A DNA stretch of 39,512 nucleotides from a virus. Both the position numbers and the translations under genes were made by a program. Within the stretch, counting starts at the first letter, position 1, and each line of letters starts with the position of its first letter. The stretch lies in the IMG/VR virus record IMGVR_UViG_3300028025_003712, positions 1 through 39,512 of that record; one strand, 5' to 3'. Below, one piece after another: positions 15,101-21,660 of this stretch. A model generated the notes under the pieces. The model was not told where the DNA came from. It made no database searches and saw only the letters and a list, made by a program, of their open reading frames with translations.

Positions 15101-17223
15101 GCTGTAATAGCTCCACCCACTATCGCTCCTGTTAAATACGCATCTTCTACTCCGTCGAGTAATCCTACTTTTTTGTTATTTAATACATATTTATCGACCA
15201 TGTTGCCGCCGACCTGAGCTATAACCTCAGACACACCTTCTTGGTTTGCATTTAATGTAACCGATCCAATCTTGTCAATTGTAGATTTAACGCCCCCCTT
15301 GATACCTGATTTTAATTCGGCCTTCATTGCGTCTAACTCTAGGCGGGTTGCGCCATTGGCTGCCGCAGCAGCAACCCTTGCTGATGGAAGAGCTCTTTTT
15401 ATTACGTTAGATTCTATTTTTTCAGATATAACCTCAAATAAACCAACTCCAATAGATGCTAATATTTTTTGAGATTGAGTGTAATCTTCTTCGTTCTTTA
15501 TTTCTGCATACTTACTTCCAGCTGCTGATACACCCATAGCAGACAAGCCAAATGCAGAACCACCGGTTAAATATGTAACAACTAGCTGTGGCGCTTGTTG
15601 AGCCAAAACCTGACCAGATATGCGAAAAAATGATTTTGCATCCTTAATGTCAGATATCGACTTTTCTCTCTCTATGTAGTCTTGTTGAGATTTTGTTAAC
15701 TCTCCTAGTAGATTAGCTGTATTGATAGTCTCTACATCGCTAGCATCCATCTTGAGGCCAAGGGAGCTTTTTGCGCCTAACACTACGGCGCTTTTAGCCT
15801 CTAAGAATCCCTTGGCGGCACTAGTTGTAGCTGACCCAAGTCCAGCTGCCAATTTAACAACCGTAGAGTAGTTTCTTTTAAAAAGATCTAGCTCGTTTTG
15901 AAAGTCAGATAAATTTCTTAAGTCATTGTCTATGTATTTATAGTTTTCATTAAGATCGACCATCATTTTATTGCCGGTGATTGTTAACTCATTTAATCTT
16001 TTGGCATTCTCAGGATTTATTCCTTCAGCTCTTATTTTCTCTATCTCAGACACAATAGACTTTACGTCCATTGCTTTCTTTTTGAACTCTATTTCTTTTG
16101 TGTTTATTTTACCAATAACGGATCCAAGGGTATTTGCTATGCCTTGCTTCTGTGCATCGTTTCCTCCATTTCTGGCCCAATCCTCGATTAATTCTTCTCT
16201 TGATTTTTTATTCAAATCTTCAAGCATCATTTGCTTTGCTCTCTCTAAAATCTCATCCTCAGTTGCCGATCCATCTGGTTTTTCTTCTGCAAATTTTTGA
16301 GCTGATTTTATTAAGTATGACTTAGCATCGCTAGTCATGCCTACGTTTGCAGTAGGAAAATATAAAGACGCATTCGCTGAAGTAAGAAATTTGTTATATA
16401 ATTTTTTAGTAGAGTTCCAAAGACCATCATTATCAGAGAACGCTTCGTCTACCGAAATTTCGTTTTCAGACTCCTTCGCTTGGCCCTCGGCACTTGTGCC
16501 TAGCTGCACGTTATCATTAATGAACATATACTTCAAGTCGTCTTCTGTAAGATCTATGCTTGACCCAAGTGATTCTTCAAATTTCTTGAGATCGTTTTCT
16601 TGAGCAGCTCTTTCCTTTGTGGGAATTGGAGCTGTAGTCTTCGGCATAGGAACAAGTGTTTCTTGCTTTTTGATTGGAGCCATACTGTATGACGCAACGT
16701 CAATCTCTGGCATATACCTACTCACAATTCTTTGAGTGACAGCGACGTCCTCACTGAGGTTCTTGTCGCCCTCCATCGCTGAACCATACCTACTTCTTAG
16801 GTCCTTTAATTCTTTGGACGCAGCAAGTACAGCCGCAGAGTCCTTCTTATTTGCGGCATTCTGGATCTTCCTTGTTATCTCTTGGTGTTTAGCCCAATCA
16901 GAAGATTCAATATTTTTATTGTAAGCGGAAGGCTTATTAATTTTTGTAGCTGAAGATACCGAAGGCCCAGTTGGCGCCACTTCTGCTGAAACCGATGAAG
17001 AGCTTTTTGCCTGAGACATTGAAGGTTGCACCCCAGTGTCTTTTTTTTTTACTAATAAATAGAAATCATTCTCCTCTCCTAATACATCTCTTCCAAAGTT
17101 ATTGTAGAAGTTTTTAGCGTAATTAGGATCTCTAGTAATTAGATTTTTGAAGTCTTCGTATTTTCCAAAAACGCTCTCTCCGCCTAATTGGCTGTGCAGC
17201 GACTGTAAGTATTTCTCGTCCAT
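9154..17223 (-). CDS. Giant polyvalent internal virion (ejection) protein
   Basis: A 2689-residue protein of the multi-domain type packed in the capsid and ejected with DNA. Visible parts are: a short N-terminal domain (1-60); a long helical, Ser/Lys-rich region; hydrophobic segments near 528-575, 691-720 and 2464-2502 that could insert in membranes; a GNAT-like domain at about 902-1017; a metalloprotease-type HEIWH at 1140-1144; and a domain at about 1292-1457 resembling the ADP-ribosyltransferase or EndoU-like parts of large polyvalent proteins. A very long helical C-terminal half follows. It ends the virion operon and starts at the stop of the 511-residue protein. T7 gp16-like channel proteins are the functional parallel. 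The domain names are from pattern memory. Confidence 0.75.
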   Translation of the reverse strand: MDEKYLQSLHSQLGGESVFGKYEDFKNLITRDPNYAKNFYNNFGRDVLGEENDFYLLVKKKDTGVQPSMSQAKSSSSVSAEVAPTGPSVSSATKINKPSAYNKNIESSDWAKHQEITRKIQNAANKKDSAAVLAASKELKDLRSRYGSAMEGDKNLSEDVAVTQRIVSRYMPEIDVASYSMAPIKKQETLVPMPKTTAPIPTKERAAQENDLKKFEESLGSSIDLTEDDLKYMFINDNVQLGTSAEGQAKESENEISVDEAFSDNDGLWNSTKKLYNKFLTSANASLYFPTANVGMTSDAKSYLIKSAQKFAEEKPDGSATEDEILERAKQMMLEDLNKKSREELIEDWARNGGNDAQKQGIANTLGSVIGKINTKEIEFKKKAMDVKSIVSEIEKIRAEGINPENAKRLNELTITGNKMMVDLNENYKYIDNDLRNLSDFQNELDLFKRNYSTVVKLAAGLGSATTSAAKGFLEAKSAVVLGAKSSLGLKMDASDVETINTANLLGELTKSQQDYIEREKSISDIKDAKSFFRISGQVLAQQAPQLVVTYLTGGSAFGLSAMGVSAAGSKYAEIKNEEDYTQSQKILASIGVGLFEVISEKIESNVIKRALPSARVAAAAANGATRLELDAMKAELKSGIKGGVKSTIDKIGSVTLNANQEGVSEVIAQVGGNMVDKYVLNNKKVGLLDGVEDAYLTGAIVGGAITASPIIASKIISPFIQDPDGIIRANNNRIKQLTESLEKVTSQESKDIINESINKTKKENEAIINGGIDVISKLTPEEIREGVANYEEIQKVKSQFLVIKGDKNLTDAEKKSVMAPLNARYDELVQRRQDIINKANAIQEQGSGKVPVQPETGTSEKVEQRVPESEPQGTTEQGQEEKVTPESYVADLQETKNSDPEQYWSVDPVSEEAAKDGTVISDTDGGALVSKDGDIKGLFKKATSKAKGVAQRLLNKAVDAGGIKLDNFDNYLSPIYKKAGFRVVSRLPFNEEYAPDGWNKEKHGTPDVVAMVYDPDNKLNIEEKTFNDYDEAMAYRNSFVDQARKNKEATVAKEQGAPATTKTKLGKNIKKAIAKVFPDLSVSEFKNTKEMKDYVAKKYGQEFAENFAEDDAARAIFDKGKIVEVLVNQELSDETTMPHEIWHGILSKAFGENETLFDSFRKSIDKALRDNGYEDIADELDAFAINPEYIESDTMASEWLVQFGGMLASARINPSKMNANQKNLLNQLKDIINKFTKAITGQEVFLEDATPENILDFMTSISDSLSRGEDISGYFKGGEGKSSGKTTKAQKAHPYIPKEVFEKLTTDKDGNIVFNHYSWKEIDEVRPSTGSGSLITSKEEQQALSSVGGLAMYYTQIGQKESHVGNIPNTVVVDPSKVYYMNKDVLNFYDEAKEQFLDHMNRNNNKRVNYAFNPNYQVAWITKVATEKGFDMVIAKWRNDYDFRAQTKKTLKPEAEVIPLKQIEDNKISVGDKIFFMGREVVLTDVDDNGVYSYEGSGVSGKIPLENAMKFGKFGPIYKLSSKPQKARLQKEVAGIIEKSTNRGATKEKAYENALNYLQKSKYYQDADDSEREALVRELRSAMGLKEKRNVSVGRILGAIKDIANITAKESTLLKEQIKLEGKAAKAAAKEVNDLRKALSLEVSELAKSGKITTKQAATIIKRIGSVNLSNPSVVDGFVDYMTKVFNDADYSEKVRKANENIKKIKRFYKGKDVQATVNLMAKNFLTIDPKKLSNIDEYLAISTEVLQAVMPTSTPAGVKMRVAADVAKINDYINAAAKEQAKKVKDDLLSEYQYLVDAGVIDDSMSYDEIVEIIDSIEDNAAQDVLDKGEDVRQYIVKMFNSLSSIGKEILSKGEDPVTGLPVDLSDDQKAVLKKFLNMDIENMSIKDAKLALEYLSNFITNGITDGMAGIVETYSGSENLKTFIKTGAKFRDLKLFFSKTAGKVILQELTNLNILLKIALTGQERSSVFRTLSGFDDIVNGNANARKIASVKLDQYYNKFKDVKDFFTAENNIERGVLAFLVRTNESSDELERRKGLIEQSIEKMMEGNEQEVAKAKIIKEVYERIGKNAKTTQDVFDAAKKENRDAVNWWINNWNSDYDRLKDVSLNIYNTDLGKDKDYTPDVYGKIEEESEESDLGKSAFMMSINDYTVKKKTGVLMEAKKPSRLGTNRVVSFDFDTNNARAYEAALIDIETAAPIRMIDGFINSKNFSKLGNSDDVKEIKGRINRYIGEIRGKNFVPKSSLDDANKKIDKISSIGASMALGGATQPFKQTIPVIINTLINNGFYFDLFSGFNNEINKFIDNSGLPIANRGLESTASIKTADRYLEEASNSKGSKVFDLVKNAGDKYLDTFLKRPDVFVARASFISYYKKELKKRGVDVNGIDWSTHKMNKSAAQYAQDMVDEQQNVSDAALMGNLMTSKDPLRQIIKKTVFTFMSFVMNQKTRMYSDIIILSSKQSTKEDKRKAAWSLAALSSEMATFSLVGGFISEMINSAVLSIMGVDEDEEQRAKRRKSRYETVATNISKDFLSPLPFTDVAVVYALNTALDQYYKATEKDADDEEKTDRFRLFEKKESSEFEKWGAAGITGARYLEMIDLMKMAYTGEFEQEFVKGKPTTKYLRDEDKKTLSGLSFVQIGANLGLLPSEATTIVRSATKIAKKRARREEDHLEAKYYKERGIQLPDYLK

Positions 17224-18758
17224 TATTTATTCTTATTTAAAATTGCAGTTGCATTCAAACCTATATTACCGGTAGGCGCAGCAGCCAACTCTGGGCTAAT
17301 GTCATGCCATGCGTACCCTGTTCCTCTCTTTTGATTCAAGAATGAGTTCACGGCATTGTTTACATCCTCCCCAGGATTCTTAACTACAACATGATAATCA
17401 TATTCCCTATCTCCGTTTTTCTTTCTTAGAGGTTTTCCAGCTTTATCAAACAAAGGCTTTCTTAAGTCGAATATATATTTACCATTATTGTAGTTAAAGT
17501 TAGTAACCACATACCCCTTAAACTCAGGGAATGTATTGTCTGCTAACTGGTTTATTATGTCACTCTTTAGCGAAGGTTTTGCAGACGGGTTTGTAATTGC
17601 CTTAACCTCCCGAACCCTTTTATTTGCCTTTTCTGCTTCTTTAGCGTCCTTTTGCATGTCCCTAGATTCGGAGTAACTCATGCCGCCTACGCTCTCTGGC
17701 TTCTCGGTGATGTAATCTAATTGAGATTTAACGATATCGCCAATAACGCCTTCCGCTTTGCCTTTTTGATACTCAGAAAGAACAGGTGTATATATGTAGT
17801 TTTCATCTCTTTCTAGAAATATAGTATGCTTAAGTTCGTTATCTATCCTATTTATTTCAGACTGTATTTCTTTCTTTTTCTTTTCGTCGGTGGTTTCTTT
17901 TTTTAATTTTGATAATGCCTCTATGTTTTCTTCTCTAGATGTAAAGAATAATTTATCATCTTCAAATGTATAATCTTCTTCTGAGTTATCCTTAAGTACG
18001 CTAGCCGCCTTGTTTGGGTCGCTCATTATTGATGCTATGATTTTTGGTTTAGCTTTTGACTCAAAACCCCTTCTTATCTCCTGAGAAGCAACATACCTAC
18101 CATTAACCATTCTAGCTTCTTTACCTAGGGTCTTGGTGTATTTTTCCACCTCTGTAGATAATATTAATTTATCTATATCCTGATTAAGGCCAGCGTTAAA
18201 TGTTTGTATGTCTATCAAATTTGAATCGCTATTTACGCCACCATCTTTATTTGTTTCAGCAATAAATATTCTCGAATCATTGGGAGATATAAATATTTCC
18301 TTTCCCTTAAGATTCAACATTTCAGATTTCTTCTGTCTCAAGTATATTTCTTGACCACTAGCCGTTCCATCATTTACCCTTTTCATGCCACGCTCAAATT
18401 CCTGATCGTTTGTTTTAGCTGAATCCGCCAACCTAGACCACCCATCAGATATAGTTGAAACTCGAGAACTGTATTCACTAGGTGTTATCATGCCTTGTTT
18501 TAGTAATCGATTTTGCTCATACAGGTGATTTCTTAATTTGTCTACAGATTTCATTATAAACTGATTAAACGTAGGAGCTCTTGAACCTTGAAATGAGTCA
18601 ATTTTTTTCACTACATCAGTGTATTCTTTATCTAGAGCAACTCTTTTATCTTCCCTTTCTTTCTCGGTCTTGTCTAATTTACTTACAATATCTCCGGTGA
18701 TCTTACCCCAATCAATAGGCGCAAAGTCAGGCGCTACAAATTTTGAATATTCGGCCAT
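17223..18758 (-). CDS. Internal virion protein candidate
   Basis: A 511-residue charged, mostly helical protein with no signal peptide. Helical regions rich in Lys and Glu (about residues 25-130 and 270-400) are followed by a beta-rich part (about 420-470, GYVVTNFNYNNGKYIFDLRK) and a Gly/Asn tail. Its stop overlaps the start of the giant protein by 1 nt and it starts 5 nt after the Ala/Gln-rich protein. The order small, middle and giant internal proteins parallels T7 gp14-gp15-gp16, so a gp15-like ejection role is inferred from position, not sequence. Confidence 0.6.
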   Translation of the reverse strand: MAEYSKFVAPDFAPIDWGKITGDIVSKLDKTEKEREDKRVALDKEYTDVVKKIDSFQGSRAPTFNQFIMKSVDKLRNHLYEQNRLLKQGMITPSEYSSRVSTISDGWSRLADSAKTNDQEFERGMKRVNDGTASGQEIYLRQKKSEMLNLKGKEIFISPNDSRIFIAETNKDGGVNSDSNLIDIQTFNAGLNQDIDKLILSTEVEKYTKTLGKEARMVNGRYVASQEIRRGFESKAKPKIIASIMSDPNKAASVLKDNSEEDYTFEDDKLFFTSREENIEALSKLKKETTDEKKKKEIQSEINRIDNELKHTIFLERDENYIYTPVLSEYQKGKAEGVIGDIVKSQLDYITEKPESVGGMSYSESRDMQKDAKEAEKANKRVREVKAITNPSAKPSLKSDIINQLADNTFPEFKGYVVTNFNYNNGKYIFDLRKPLFDKAGKPLRKKNGDREYDYHVVVKNPGEDVNNAVNSFLNQKRGTGYAWHDISPELAAAPTGNIGLNATAILNKNK

Positions 18759-18763
18759 AATTA

Positions 18764-19510
18764 TTATTTTCTAGATGGGAAGTTAAATGAATTTAATTGA
18801 TTGCCATATCCATATAGATCGCTTCCAAATCCAGACCTTGGGTTTTCAGGTATATCATTTAAATCGGTTGCCGGATTGGATGTGCCTGATAAATTTTGAC
18901 CAGCTGTCAAAACGGAGTTGCTGTCGTTGACTGTAGGAACGCTTATAGTGTCTGGCTTTTTCTTGTACAAAGCCCTGCTTTGCATATATTCGTTTGCTGC
19001 GGTACCTGCGCTACTTAGCATTCCGGCATACCCTGCCTGCTCAGTCATCTGACCCATAGCTCTTGCGTTTTGCGCACCAGCCATCTCATTGTTAAGCATA
19101 TCGCTTTGTTGCTGAATTCTTCTTGCCTCAGCCGCTTGCTCTTGCGCTGCAACAAATTGATCTCTCTCAGCTTTTTGTGCGTCTAAAGATGCGGCCAACT
19201 GCAAGTCCTCAGCTGTAGCTGCTTGATTCAAAGCTGGCACACCACCAAGAACACCTGCAACACCAGCGCCCTGTAGAGCCTGTAGTTGAGATGCACTTCT
19301 TTGCGCTTGGGCTTGTTGAGCTAACTCATAACCCAATTGAGGTACCTGAACCCCAGAAACTTTATTTGACTCCGCAAGCATTCTTTGCTTTGCAGCAATG
19401 TCTGCCGCAGCTTTGTTTGCGTCTTCTTGTTGTTGAGCCCCTTGGTATGCCTGATATGCACTAAGTGCAACTCCAGCTCCAGCGACAATTGTTGATGTTA
19501 ATGCTGCCAT
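18764..19510 (-). CDS. Ala/Gln-rich internal virion protein (gp14-like)
   Basis: A 248-residue protein very rich in Ala and Gln. The N-terminal 20 residues (LTSTIVAGAGVALSAYQAYQG) form a Gly/Ala hydrophobic segment that could insert in a membrane, followed by long coiled-coil helices to about residue 180 and a Pro/Asn/Gly-rich tail. This is the usual look of the small ejection proteins (T7 gp14 type) that form the outer-membrane pore for DNA entry. It lies directly before the two larger internal proteins and 1 nt after the GNAT-like gene, which supports that role. Confidence 0.65.
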   Translation of the reverse strand: MAALTSTIVAGAGVALSAYQAYQGAQQQEDANKAAADIAAKQRMLAESNKVSGVQVPQLGYELAQQAQAQRSASQLQALQGAGVAGVLGGVPALNQAATAEDLQLAASLDAQKAERDQFVAAQEQAAEARRIQQQSDMLNNEMAGAQNARAMGQMTEQAGYAGMLSSAGTAANEYMQSRALYKKKPDTISVPTVNDSNSVLTAGQNLSGTSNPATDLNDIPENPRSGFGSDLYGYGNQLNSFNFPSRK

Positions 19511-19511
19511 T

Positions 19512-19922
19512 TTACTTATTTATAAATATTAATTCCGTACACCCAGTTGAACCCTCTAGGAATCCGAATTCTTTCATGTTTTTAATTAGCGACTGATTCC
19601 TTATTGACGTGTATATGTACTTCTTCTTATCTATTGCAGACAAAACCTTAAGTACCTCAACCATGTAGCTCAGCGCTTCCTTTCTCAATGGCTTGTCCTT
19701 TACTTCAAAGTTGGTAACGATAAACTCTAGCCAAGAGATGCTTGAATTTGTGTTGTACAGGAATCCGGCACAGATATCTACACCGTCCTTAGAAACGATA
19801 ATCCCATCTAAATTAGTAGGCAAGAAATCCCTAGATGGCGCTTCCCATCTCCAGTCTTTCCACCACTTCTTTAATATGTTCTCGTAATCGCTCTCGGAGA
19901 TTGTCCTTGTATCAAAATTCAT
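19512..19922 (-). CDS. GNAT-like acetyltransferase-fold protein
   Basis: A 136-residue protein with the strand-helix order of GNAT proteins: an N-terminal beta-alpha unit, a central strand pair (GIIVSKDGVDICAGFLY), a following helix with LRKEALSYMVEVLKVL, and the late GNAT feature IRNQSLIKNMKEFGFLEGST. The acetyl-CoA loop (R/Q-x-x-G-x-G/A) is replaced by KPLRKEA, so it may not be an active enzyme. Similar small GNAT-like proteins sit in the tail clusters of podovirus-like phages. It has its own promoter only 7 nt before the ATG and is followed 1 nt later by the ejection-protein gene. Confidence 0.6.
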   Translation of the reverse strand: MNFDTRTISESDYENILKKWWKDWRWEAPSRDFLPTNLDGIIVSKDGVDICAGFLYNTNSSISWLEFIVTNFEVKDKPLRKEALSYMVEVLKVLSAIDKKKYIYTSIRNQSLIKNMKEFGFLEGSTGCTELIFINK

Positions 19923-19929
19923 ATTAATG

Positions 19930-19937
19930 CAAAGATA
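19930..19937 (-). promoter_or_regulatory. Promoter -7 element for the ejection-protein operon
   Basis: On the - strand this reads TATCTTTG, then 7 nt, then the ATG at 19922. It lies in the short gap before the tail gene that ends at 19943, and so can drive genes 19922 down to 9154 as one unit. Confidence 0.7.
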
Positions 19938-19942
19938 CTAAA

Positions 19943-20737
19943 TTAAGGGTAACTTTTAAATACTTCTGAAGAAACTTGGAAAACTTCCACCTGACTTGTA
20001 CTTGTATTGTCTAGTTGCACCTCCATGTAGTATCCTCTAAGTCCAAAAGACTCAGACATAGAATTCTTCACGGATAAAATAAAGTCCTCAACCAATGGCG
20101 TAATTAACGATCCTCCGGGAGGCGCTATGATTCTTATGGTTGTTCTATCTAACGCAGGATCATAAGACCTCGTAGATACCATGCCTATCTTTTGCTTTGA
20201 AGATAATGAGTTATTTATCCTGTATATGATGTCTCCGCTGTCTCTTCCTGGGATATTTGCATTCACATTGGACCCAACATTGCCGTTAAATCTCATGTCT
20301 ACATAGCCAGTTCCGGTTGCAATTGACAGTATGGCACCAACGCCTTGAGCCGATAAGTACATCGTATTCGAATCATTATCCTCTCTTCTGATGTAGGCAA
20401 ACCAGTTTCCCTCCTTTTGAATGAAGTTGTTTTCGGTCACATTGCCAGAGCCTAAGTTAGATAAAACCTGGGCTCCCCAGCTATCGTCCGCCTCTAGCTG
20501 CAATGTCTTGAACATTTTTTGCTCGTCAGCCGCATCGTTAAAAATTGTTCTTACAGATGAGTTATATTGTACACCATAAAAGTTGTTGTGCAAAGGATTT
20601 GAGTTATGCTTCCATATCTCTCCATTATAGAATGTATAGAAGCTGTTATTCATATTCACCATCCAGTCGGGGAAATACGAATGAAACGACGTCCATCCAG
20701 ACATCAGAGTTGAATATGTTAATGTATAATTCGCCAT
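19943..20737 (-). CDS. Tail protein related to nozzle/stabilization proteins
   Basis: I choose the ATG at 20737 (MANYTLTYS, 264 residues); a longer frame from 20800 would overlap the upstream gene, and TAAATTTG lies just before this ATG. The N-terminal 60 residues (GWTSFHSYFPDWM, FYTFYNGEIWKHN, NFYG) match the last beta-propeller repeat of podovirus nozzle or crAss-like tail stabilization proteins, as I recall them. The rest is beta-rich and ends in a small domain. It would belong to the tail tip, with the giant tail protein upstream of the glycosyltransferase gene. The product is confident as structural, less so for exact position. Confidence 0.65.
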   Translation of the reverse strand: MANYTLTYSTLMSGWTSFHSYFPDWMVNMNNSFYTFYNGEIWKHNSNPLHNNFYGVQYNSSVRTIFNDAADEQKMFKTLQLEADDSWGAQVLSNLGSGNVTENNFIQKEGNWFAYIRREDNDSNTMYLSAQGVGAILSIATGTGYVDMRFNGNVGSNVNANIPGRDSGDIIYRINNSLSSKQKIGMVSTRSYDPALDRTTIRIIAPPGGSLITPLVEDFILSVKNSMSESFGLRGYYMEVQLDNTSTSQVEVFQVSSEVFKSYP

Positions 20738-20739
20738 TG

Positions 20740-21660
20740 CTACAAATTTAACCTTTTTTTGGCGGAGTTTGTAACCCACTTCCAGTACAAGTAAGAACAC
20801 CTATTTGGATCTAACCCCTTTATATCCATGCTTATTGGGTCTGAGTTCATGTACTTGCCCTTTACAAACATGCCTGTACTGTCGTCAACTGCTCCAGCGT
20901 TGTGGTAAAAATTCACTTGGTCCCACCTAGGAGCTGCACACGTGGCCCACGCAAAGTCAAACTCTGGCACAACCATGGTCTCTATGTCTCGCTTCCATAG
21001 GCACCACAGCTCGGCCCACATACTAGCGCACCATATCTGCACGCCATAAGGGTCGCCATCCTTCTTCTTGTCTTTTAGCTCCCCAAGGCCAAAGTATATT
21101 GCGTTGCTAACGTCTTCAACCTCTTGCCAGTAATCAGCATCAACGCCCTTAAGTAGCTTCTGCGCTCCGCCGCTGATCATTTCGTTGGCTTCAACAATAT
21201 GATGGTCAATACCGGCTAGCTCACACATCTTCAAGAATACATCCTCTCCCTTACTCTTAATGTATTTAGCGCCAATGTAACTTATAGTGTCGGATAAATA
21301 GCAGATCTTATCGTATCTATACGTATCAAAGCTCATGGGCCTCGTGAATAAGAAGTCACAGTCGTGATAGAATATGTCACAATTCTCTGGAAATTTGTGA
21401 CACACTTTCTTAATTATGTGTGGCTGTATTGATGGAGCGTAGCCCTTATTGATTCTGGTGTCCTCTACGTAAATGAAATTTACATTTGGATATAAGTTCT
21501 CACACCTTCTCCATGAGTTCGGCAAATCGCCATTTAGGGCCCCAAGGACGTATATGTCTTCCTCGGGTATGCCCATGGTCGTGAAGTTATTTAAGTAAAC
21601 CTCAACCTGCCAGGCATAATAGTCCGTGGCAGGTTGGGCAGAAAGATATATTAAACTCAT
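20740..21660 (-). CDS. Glycosyltransferase-like protein (GT-A type)
   Basis: A 306-residue protein. The N-terminal 100 residues alternate strands and helices, as in a nucleotide-sugar-binding Rossmann half (LIYLSAQ, EDIYVLGALNGD, VNFIYVED), and then comes IFYHDCDFLFTRP near residues 95-107, whose D-x-D is the metal and sugar-nucleotide site of GT-A enzymes. Downstream segments are rich in Trp, Asp and Gly. There is no signal peptide or membrane anchor. The gene overlaps the giant tail gene by 4 nt (ATGA), so the two are translationally coupled. Glycosylation of the virion is a natural inference, particularly the Thr tracts of that tail protein. The sugar and specificity are unknown. Confidence 0.65.
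   Translation of the reverse strand: MSLIYLSAQPATDYYAWQVEVYLNNFTTMGIPEEDIYVLGALNGDLPNSWRRCENLYPNVNFIYVEDTRINKGYAPSIQPHIIKKVCHKFPENCDIFYHDCDFLFTRPMSFDTYRYDKICYLSDTISYIGAKYIKSKGEDVFLKMCELAGIDHHIVEANEMISGGAQKLLKGVDADYWQEVEDVSNAIYFGLGELKDKKKDGDPYGVQIWCASMWAELWCLWKRDIETMVVPEFDFAWATCAAPRWDQVNFYHNAGAVDDSTGMFVKGKYMNSDPISMDIKGLDPNRCSYLYWKWVTNSAKKRLNL
20743..20750 (-). promoter_or_regulatory. Possible promoter -7 element
   Basis: The - strand reads TAAATTTG, 5 nt before the ATG at 20737, at the end of the upstream glycosyltransferase gene. There is no clear -33 box. Confidence 0.5.

Noticed and set aside
9154-17223. Virion RNA polymerase as in crAss-like phages
   Set aside because: No DxDxD-type or other polymerase motif is visible; HExxH and transferase-like domains fit a polyvalent ejection protein better.
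20738-20800. Longer start (20800) for the tail protein at 19943-20737
   Set aside because: The extension is basic, overlaps the glycosyltransferase gene, and crosses a promoter-like box; the internal ATG gives the conserved start.
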